Shown: in pieces, positions 58,743 through 64,000 of the stretch | Numbering within the stretch: the first letter of the stretch is position 1 | Layout: each line of letters opens with the position of its first letter | From: Candidatus Nitrotoga sp. CP45 | Lineage (GTDB): Bacteria; Pseudomonadota; Gammaproteobacteria; Burkholderiales; Gallionellaceae | Length of the DNA: 64,000 bases | Reading direction: 5' to 3' | Assembly: GCA_003402375.1 (NCBI GenBank) | Contig: QFXJ01000028.1 | Span: forward strand, 19,517 to 83,516 | The notes under the pieces: generated by a model | Databases searched by the model: none | What the model was told of the DNA's origin: nothing | What the model saw: the letters and a program-made list of their open reading frames with translations, nothing else | Position numbers and translations under genes: made by a program

Positions 58743-59159
58743 TTATGCTCCTACCTGTCTAATTACAAACGTAGTGGCAATAGGCAATTTAGCAGAAGCC
58801 AAGCGAAACGCTTCCCGAGCTATTAACTCATCCACACCATCCATTTCATACAACATTTTACCAGGCTGAATTTCGGCAACATAATACTCCGGACTACCCT
58901 TACCGTTACCCATACGCACTTCAGCGGGTTTTTGTGAAATCGGTTTATCCGGAAAAATGCGAATCCAAATTCGTCCACCACGCTTAATATAACGAGTCAT
59001 GGCGCGCCGCGCCGCCTCAATCTGACGAGCCGTTAAACGACCACGAGCAACAGCCTTAAGACCAAATTCACCGAAGCTAACCTTATTACCCCGTGTAGCA
59101 ACCCCAGTATTACGACCTTTTTGCTCCTTACGATATTTTCTTCTAGCTGGCTGTAGCAT
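58743..59159 (-). CDS. rplP: 50S ribosomal protein L16
   Basis: 138 residues ([40 protein letters not shown]). It organises the A-site region of 23S rRNA. Its start lies 17 bases inside the end of rpsC, a real coding overlap. Confidence 0.97.
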   Translation of the reverse strand: MLQPARRKYRKEQKGRNTGVATRGNKVSFGEFGLKAVARGRLTARQIEAARRAMTRYIKRGGRIWIRIFPDKPISQKPAEVRMGNGKGSPEYYVAEIQPGKMLYEMDGVDELIAREAFRLASAKLPIATTFVIRQVGA

Positions 59160-59856
59160 GTTTCGCCCCCGACTTTCTTACTCTTTTTTCAGGTTCAGAC
59201 ACTATAGGCAAAGACACCTCGTCCACTTCAGCATGATCACCTTTATAGACCCAAACTTTGACCCCGATTATGCCATAAGTCGTTTTAGCCTCAGCGGTAC
59301 CATAGTCAATATTAGCACGCAAAGTATGCAGCGGAACTCGTCCTTCGCGATACCACTCAGTTCGCGCAATTTCGATTCCGTTAAGACGACCAGCACTCAT
59401 GATTTTTATGCCTTGAGCACCAAGGCGCATTGCATTCTGCATAGCCCGCTTCATAGCACGACGAAACATGATGCGTTTTTCCAACTGCGAGGTAATACTT
59501 TCCGCAATTAACTGAGCATCAATTTCAGGTTTTCGCACCTCTTCAATATTAAGCGCAACATCAGGCAATTCCATACGTCTTCTCAACTCAGCCCGCAGGG
59601 ATTCAATATCTTCACCTTTTTTACCAATCACAACACCAGGACGAGCTGTATAAATTGTAATTTTAGCATTTTTGGCAGGTCGTTCGATGACGATCTTTGA
59701 TACACCTGCACCAAAAAGCCTTTTCTTCAGGTAACTGCGCACTTCTATATCCTTAAGAAGCATTCCGGCAAAGTTCTTGCTGTTAGCATACCACTTTGAA
59801 GTCCAGTTTTTCTGAACACTCAATCGGAAACCGATTGGATGGATTTTTTGTCCCAT
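59143..59856 (-). CDS. rpsC: 30S ribosomal protein S3
   Basis: 237 residues from the ATG at 59856 ([20 protein letters not shown]); the frame's start at 59877 overlaps rplV. The KH domain ([20 protein letters not shown]) and the C-terminal S3 domain ([20 protein letters not shown]) are complete. It forms part of the mRNA entry helicase. Confidence 0.97.
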   Translation of the reverse strand: MGQKIHPIGFRLSVQKNWTSKWYANSKNFAGMLLKDIEVRSYLKKRLFGAGVSKIVIERPAKNAKITIYTARPGVVIGKKGEDIESLRAELRRRMELPDVALNIEEVRKPEIDAQLIAESITSQLEKRIMFRRAMKRAMQNAMRLGAQGIKIMSAGRLNGIEIARTEWYREGRVPLHTLRANIDYGTAEAKTTYGIIGVKVWVYKGDHAEVDEVSLPIVSEPEKRVRKSGAKHATAS

Positions 59857-59863
59857 ATCTGTT

Positions 59864-60193
59864 TTAGCTCCCGACAATAATCGTAATGTGACAGGTCTGT
59901 TTTTCGATGCTATTGCCTCGTCCCTTAGCGCGAGCCGACGTCCTCTTTAGCGATGTACCTTTATCCACGTAAATAGTAGCAACCTTTAAATCATCAATGT
60001 CAGCACCATTATTATGCTCTGCATTAGCAACCGCGGACTCCAAGCCTTTTTTAATAATTACAGCAGCTTTTTTTGGACTAAAAGCTAGTGTATTTATGGC
60101 CTTATTAACTGGCAAGCCACGAATTTGATCCGCTACCAAACGACCTTTTTGAGCCGAAAGTCGAACCCCTCTCACTACCGCAACTGTATTCAT
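59864..60193 (-). CDS. rplV: 50S ribosomal protein L22
   Basis: 109 residues from the second of two adjacent ATGs (60193), which leaves a better gap from AAGGAGG than the first (60196). Core [20 protein letters not shown] and [20 protein letters not shown] are conserved. Its hairpin lines the exit tunnel, where macrolide-resistance changes occur in other species. Confidence 0.96.
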   Translation of the reverse strand: MNTVAVVRGVRLSAQKGRLVADQIRGLPVNKAINTLAFSPKKAAVIIKKGLESAVANAEHNNGADIDDLKVATIYVDKGTSLKRTSARAKGRGNSIEKQTCHITIIVGS

Positions 60194-60202
60194 CATGCCT
60201 CC

Positions 60203-60487
60203 TTATTTTTTCTTGACTACTGCTTTTTTGTCAGCAGCATGTCCTTTGAAAGTGCGGGTCAACGAGAATTCACCAAGCTTGTGACCCACCATATTCTCGG
60301 AGATATACACAGGAATATGTTGCTTACCGTTATGAACAGCAATGGTTAGACCAACAAATTCGGGAAGAACCGTAGAACGACGCGACCACGTTTTCACTGG
60401 CCGCTTATCACTGTTCGCGCGCACTATTTCAATTTTTTTTATTAAGTAAGCGTCAACGAACGGACCTTTTTTAATCGAACGTGCCAT
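60203..60487 (-). CDS. rpsS: 30S ribosomal protein S19
   Basis: 94 residues ([40 protein letters not shown]). It pairs with S13 in the 30S head. It lies 12 bases after rplB. Confidence 0.97.
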   Translation of the reverse strand: MARSIKKGPFVDAYLIKKIEIVRANSDKRPVKTWSRRSTVLPEFVGLTIAVHNGKQHIPVYISENMVGHKLGEFSLTRTFKGHAADKKAVVKKK

Positions 60488-60499
60488 ATTTTTTACCCC

Positions 60500-61327
60500 T
60501 TAAGCCTGAAAGCGGCGGCGGACTATCATGCCCGTTGTGCGCTTATTACGACGTGTGCGGAAGCCCTTAGCAGGCACACCCCATGGACTGACCGGATTAC
60601 GACCAGCAGCAGTCTTTCCCTCGCCACCCCCATGCGGGTGATCCACTGGATTCATTGCCACACCACGCACAGTCGGGCGTACTCCACGCCAACGCATTGC
60701 ACCAGCCTTACCGATAGACCGCAAGCTATGCTCAGCATTGCCCACTTCACCTATAGTCGCCTTACAATCCACATGAACCTTACGAATTTCGCCTGAGCGC
60801 AAACGCAATTGCGCGTAACCGCCCTCACGCGCCAACAACTGCACTGAAGTCCCAGCCGAACGTGCCAACTGTGCGCCTTTACCTGGCATCATTTCAATGC
60901 AATGTATAGTCGAGCCCACCGGAATATTACGCAATGGCAAGGCGTTTCCCGCTTTAATTGGTGCCTCCGATCCGCTGACCAGCTGAGAACCTACCATCAC
61001 CCCCCTTGGAGCCACAATGTAACGACGCTCGCCATCGGCGTAGCACAAGAGCGCCACATGCGCGCTGCGATTCGGGTCATATTCCAAATGCTCAACTATA
61101 GCCGAGACACTATCTTTATCACGCTTAAAGTCAATTATGCGATAATTCTTTTTGTGTCCACCACCCATATGACGGACAGTGATGTGCCCATTATGGTTAC
61201 GACCAGCCGTTCTGTTCTTTTTTTCCAACAACGGCGCGTGCGGCTTACCTTTATGCAAATCAGTATTAACCACACGCACAACGGCGCGTCGCCCTGGAGA
61301 GCTTGGTTTAAGTTTAATTAGTGCCAT
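60500..61327 (-). CDS. rplB: 50S ribosomal protein L2
   Basis: 275 residues from the ATG at 61327 ([20 protein letters not shown]), the normal L2 length; the frame opening at 61474 runs into rplW. The peptidyl-transferase-linked region [21 protein letters not shown] contains the conserved His. It binds 23S rRNA domain IV and is needed for subunit joining. Confidence 0.97.
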   Translation of the reverse strand: MALIKLKPSSPGRRAVVRVVNTDLHKGKPHAPLLEKKNRTAGRNHNGHITVRHMGGGHKKNYRIIDFKRDKDSVSAIVEHLEYDPNRSAHVALLCYADGERRYIVAPRGVMVGSQLVSGSEAPIKAGNALPLRNIPVGSTIHCIEMMPGKGAQLARSAGTSVQLLAREGGYAQLRLRSGEIRKVHVDCKATIGEVGNAEHSLRSIGKAGAMRWRGVRPTVRGVAMNPVDHPHGGGEGKTAAGRNPVSPWGVPAKGFRTRRNKRTTGMIVRRRFQA

Positions 61328-61328
61328 A

Positions 61329-61646
61329 TTATCCTTGCTCGCTCTCAGAGAAATTGATTTTCTGACCAAGCGCGAGGCACACATATGCCTTCTTCCAATC
61401 TTTACGCCGGCCCATGAACTTGCCAAAGCGTTTTTGCTTACCCTTGACCAGGGCAACCTGAACGCTCTCCACATCCACTTTAAACATCAACTCGACAGCA
61501 GCTTTAATTTCTGGCTTCGTCGCAGTAGAATCAACACGAAAAATTACTTGCTCGTATTTCTCAGCAACAAACGTAGCTTTTTCAGATAGCTGCGGAGCCT
61601 GCAACACGTTCATTAAACGCTCTTGGCTGAATTTTTGATTGCTCAT
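61329..61646 (-). CDS. rplW: 50S ribosomal protein L23
   Basis: 105 residues. [20 protein letters not shown] and [24 protein letters not shown] sequence ([19 protein letters not shown]) are conserved. It docks trigger factor and SRP at the tunnel exit. Its start overlaps rplD by four bases. Confidence 0.96.
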   Translation of the reverse strand: MSNQKFSQERLMNVLQAPQLSEKATFVAEKYEQVIFRVDSTATKPEIKAAVELMFKVDVESVQVALVKGKQKRFGKFMGRRKDWKKAYVCLALGQKINFSESEQG

Positions 61647-62269
61647 GCCAACACCTCCTCAAATTTCCTCATGGCATCAAGCGTCACAAGCACCTTTTGA
61701 GAGCACACCAGACTTACTGGATCGGCCTTATAAGCCTCTAACACAAGCACATTTGGCAAATTACGCGAGGACAAATATAGATTATCATCAATATTACTAA
61801 CAATAATCAGCACACGCGTTGAATCAAAACCCATATCCATCATCTTTTTTGCTAAAAGCTTGGTCTTTGGCGCCTCAATCGTCAGACTGTCAATCACCGT
61901 CAAGCGATCTTCGCGTACCAATTGCGAGAGAATAGAGGCCAAACCAGCACGATACATCTTACGGTTAACCTTCTGAGTAAAATTCTCGTCCGGGCTGTTC
62001 GGAAAAATTTTGCCGCCGCCACGCCACAACGGGCTAGACGCCATACCAGCACGGGCACGGCCAGTCCCTTTTTGCGCCCAAGGCTTACGCGTGCTCTTCG
62101 CAATTTCACTACGACCTTTTTGCTTGCTATTACCAAAACGAGCATTGGCCTGATATGCGATCACCACCTGATGAATCAACGCCTCGTTATATTCGCGACC
62201 AAACAGCTCATCGGAGGCGGACATACTAGCGCTCACCAGGCCTTTACCATCAATAACCTTAAGCTCCAT
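61643..62269 (-). CDS. rplD: 50S ribosomal protein L4
   Basis: 208 residues with [20 protein letters not shown] in the tunnel-lining loop. In enterobacteria L4 also represses the S10 operon; the leader for that would lie upstream of rpsJ. It overlaps rplW and rplC by a few bases. Confidence 0.96.
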   Translation of the reverse strand: MELKVIDGKGLVSASMSASDELFGREYNEALIHQVVIAYQANARFGNSKQKGRSEIAKSTRKPWAQKGTGRARAGMASSPLWRGGGKIFPNSPDENFTQKVNRKMYRAGLASILSQLVREDRLTVIDSLTIEAPKTKLLAKKMMDMGFDSTRVLIIVSNIDDNLYLSSRNLPNVLVLEAYKADPVSLVCSQKVLVTLDAMRKFEEVLA

Positions 62270-62919
62270 TATGCACCCGCCTTTACTTTTACTGCTGGAC
62301 GCACAATAACGTCCCCACCCTTTGAGCCAGGAACAGCACCCATTATCAACAATAATTGACGATCGATGTCGATGCGGACTATTTTGAGATTTTGCACTGT
62401 ACGCTGCACATCACCCAAGTGCCCAGACATGCGCTTACCCGGAAACACACGACCCGGATCTTGCGCCATCCCAATAGAGCCAGGCACATTGTGAGATTTT
62501 GAATTACCATGCGTAGCACGACCAGAACTAAAATGATAACGCTTAATTACACCACTAAAACCCTTACCAAGAGTAACGCCAGTTACATCCACTTTTTGGC
62601 CAATCTTAAATAAATCTGCGCTTAGCGTACTACCCGCCTGCAGACCACTCATTTCGCCCGGGGTAACAACAAACTCTTTTTGCATACTACCCGCCGCCAC
62701 CCCTGCCTTAGCAAAATGACCTGAAGCCGCTTTCGTTACGCGGGTTGCACGACGCACACCAAACGTAACCTGAAGTGCAGTATAACCATCAGTATTAATG
62801 GCTTTAATTTGAGTAATTCGATTATTTGATACGTCCAACACTGTCACCGGCAGAGACACTCCGTCATCGGTAAAAATGCGGGTCATACCAATCTTTCGAC
62901 CAATAAGTCCTAAGCTCAT
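62269..62919 (-). CDS. rplC: 50S ribosomal protein L3
   Basis: 216 residues from the ATG at 62919 ([20 protein letters not shown]), with AAGGAT upstream; the frame begins at 62967 but the extra part is intergenic. The segment [24 protein letters not shown] sequence ([17 protein letters not shown]) reaches the peptidyl-transferase centre and carries the Gln methylated in some species' position nearby. Confidence 0.96.
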   Translation of the reverse strand: MSLGLIGRKIGMTRIFTDDGVSLPVTVLDVSNNRITQIKAINTDGYTALQVTFGVRRATRVTKAASGHFAKAGVAAGSMQKEFVVTPGEMSGLQAGSTLSADLFKIGQKVDVTGVTLGKGFSGVIKRYHFSSGRATHGNSKSHNVPGSIGMAQDPGRVFPGKRMSGHLGDVQRTVQNLKIVRIDIDRQLLLIMGAVPGSKGGDVIVRPAVKVKAGA

Positions 62920-62977
62920 TTTTATATCCTTTTTAAGGGGCTGACTACAATTGGCCAGCCGATTCACTTACCCACAA

Positions 62978-63289
62978 CTACTGTAACTTTATTACAACGT
63001 CTACACCCGCAGGCAAATCCAGCTTCATTAACGCATCTACAGTTTTCTCAGTCGGATCAACTATATTTAACATACGCAAATGCGTACGAATCTCAAATTG
63101 ATCACGCGAAGTCTTATTGACATGTGGAGAACGCAAAACATCAAAGCGCTCAATTTTAGTAGGCAAAGGAATGGGACCTTTCACAACCGCACCAGTACGC
63201 TTCGCAGTCTCTACGATGCGAGACGCGGACTGATCAATCAGACGATAATCAAATGCTTTTAAGCGTATACGAATATTTTGATTTTTCAT
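62978..63289 (-). CDS. rpsJ: 30S ribosomal protein S10
   Basis: 103 residues ([40 protein letters not shown]). It is the first gene of the S10 operon and also NusE, a subunit of antitermination complexes. It follows the tuf gene after 91 bases. Confidence 0.97.
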   Translation of the reverse strand: MKNQNIRIRLKAFDYRLIDQSASRIVETAKRTGAVVKGPIPLPTKIERFDVLRSPHVNKTSRDQFEIRTHLRMLNIVDPTEKTVDALMKLDLPAGVDVVIKLQ

Positions 63290-63380
63290 AAATTTTTTAC
63301 TTTATTTTACGGTAGCTATTGCCACAATTGCAAATCAACTGATTATTGTACAATAATATAACATCTCATTGCACACACAT

Positions 63381-64000
63381 TTACTCAATCACCTTAGCCA
63401 CCACGCCCGCACCGACGGTACGCCCCCCCTCACGTATCGCGAAACGCAGCCCCTCTTCCATCGCAATTGGGGCAATCAAGCTCACCGTCACCGATACATT
63501 ATCTCCCGGCATCACCATTTCAGTGCCAGCTGGCAGTTCAACCGCACCCGTCACGTCAGTAGTCCGGAAGTAAAATTGTGGGCGGTAACCCTGGAAGAAT
63601 GGGGTATGACGCCCACCTTCATCCTTACTGAGCACGTAAATTTCGGCTGAAAATTTAGTATGCGGAGTAATGGAGCCAGGTTTAGCCAGAACTTGACCAC
63701 GTTCAACTTCTTCACGCTTTGTGCCGCGCAACAGTATACCAACGTTATCTCCGGCTTGACCTTGGTCGAGTAACTTACGGAACATTTCCACGCCGGTACA
63801 AATAGTTTTAATAGTAGGCTTGAGGCCAATGATTTCAATTTCTTCACCCACTTTGATGACACCACGCTCAATCCGACCAGTCACCACGGTACCTCGACCA
63901 GAGATAGAGAAGACGTCTTCAACGGGCATCAAGAAAGTTCCATCCATGACGCGCATAGGTTGCGGTATGTAGGCATCCAGCGCTTCGGCCAGACGATAAA
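63381..64000 (-). CDS. tuf: Elongation factor Tu (C-terminal part; 5' end beyond window)
   Basis: The frame continues to the window edge: [20 protein letters not shown] precedes the internal Met at 63956, so that Met is not the start. Domains 2 and 3 are visible ([40 protein letters not shown] [40 protein letters not shown]-terminal [15 protein letters not shown]). EF-Tu delivers aminoacyl-tRNA. Location before rpsJ is the tufA position of the str operon. Confidence 0.97.
   Translation of the reverse strand, partial: YRLAEALDAYIPQPMRVMDGTFLMPVEDVFSISGRGTVVTGRIERGVIKVGEEIEIIGLKPTIKTICTGVEMFRKLLDQGQAGDNVGILLRGTKREEVERGQVLAKPGSITPHTKFSAEIYVLSKDEGGRHTPFFQGYRPQFYFRTTDVTGAVELPAGTEMVMPGDNVSVTVSLIAPIAMEEGLRFAIREGGRTVGAGVVAKVIE

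Overview
The window looks like a chromosomal segment of a betaproteobacterium, probably of the Nitrosomonadales/Gallionellaceae type. The evidence is the order of conserved blocks: infA lies between secY and rpmJ inside the spc operon; ybgC-tolQRAB-pal-cpoB is followed by queE-queC and tRNA genes; and rplU-rpmA-obgE-proB are adjacent. Genus cannot be fixed from this sequence alone.

Region 1 (1-12.7 kb, + strand) is the distal half of a contractile-injection-system (phage-tail-like) operon. It holds a 5'-truncated spike/OB protein, a PAAR-like tip, a gp25-like wedge protein, two paralogous large baseplate proteins (the second with an inserted PA14 domain), a tail protein of the gpI type, a very large DUF6519/right-handed beta-helix protein and a small coiled-coil protein. 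The genes overlap or nearly touch. Sheath, tube, ATPase and any effectors would lie upstream, outside the window. Region 2 (13.0-18.3 kb) holds cysK, rplU-rpmA-obgE-proB and an acyltransferase. Region 3 (18.5-20.0 kb) is a graveyard of insertion-sequence fragments.

Region 4 (20.0-31.0 kb, - strand) reads ybgC, tolQ, tolR, tolA, tolB, pal, cpoB, a second pal-like gene, a second short cpoB-like gene, queE, queC, tRNA-Lys and tRNA-Thr. The Tol-Pal machinery couples the inner membrane proton gradient to outer membrane constriction at division. Here pal and cpoB are present twice, and TolA, Pal and CpoB all carry long low-complexity or coiled-coil regions built from DNA-level tandem repeats. QueE and QueC make the queuosine precursor preQ0.

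Region 5 (31.0-37.9 kb) is accessory. It contains an IS5-family remnant, a UspA-like protein, a SulP anion transporter, a 20-bp tandem array, a small Ala/Lys-rich exported protein, an intact IS5-family element (1194 bp with inverted ends and a CTAG target duplication) beside tRNA-Leu(CAA), and fragments of IS110-like and integrase-type transposases. Region 6 (37.9-48.6 kb) holds a Kef-type antiporter and three c-di-GMP enzymes (PAS-GGDEF-EAL, GGDEF, HD-GYP), plus a membrane methyltransferase and an AraC-type regulator. Region 7 (49.4-64.0 kb, - strand) is the S10-spc-alpha ribosomal protein supercluster from tuf (cut by the window edge) to rplQ, complete and in canonical order.
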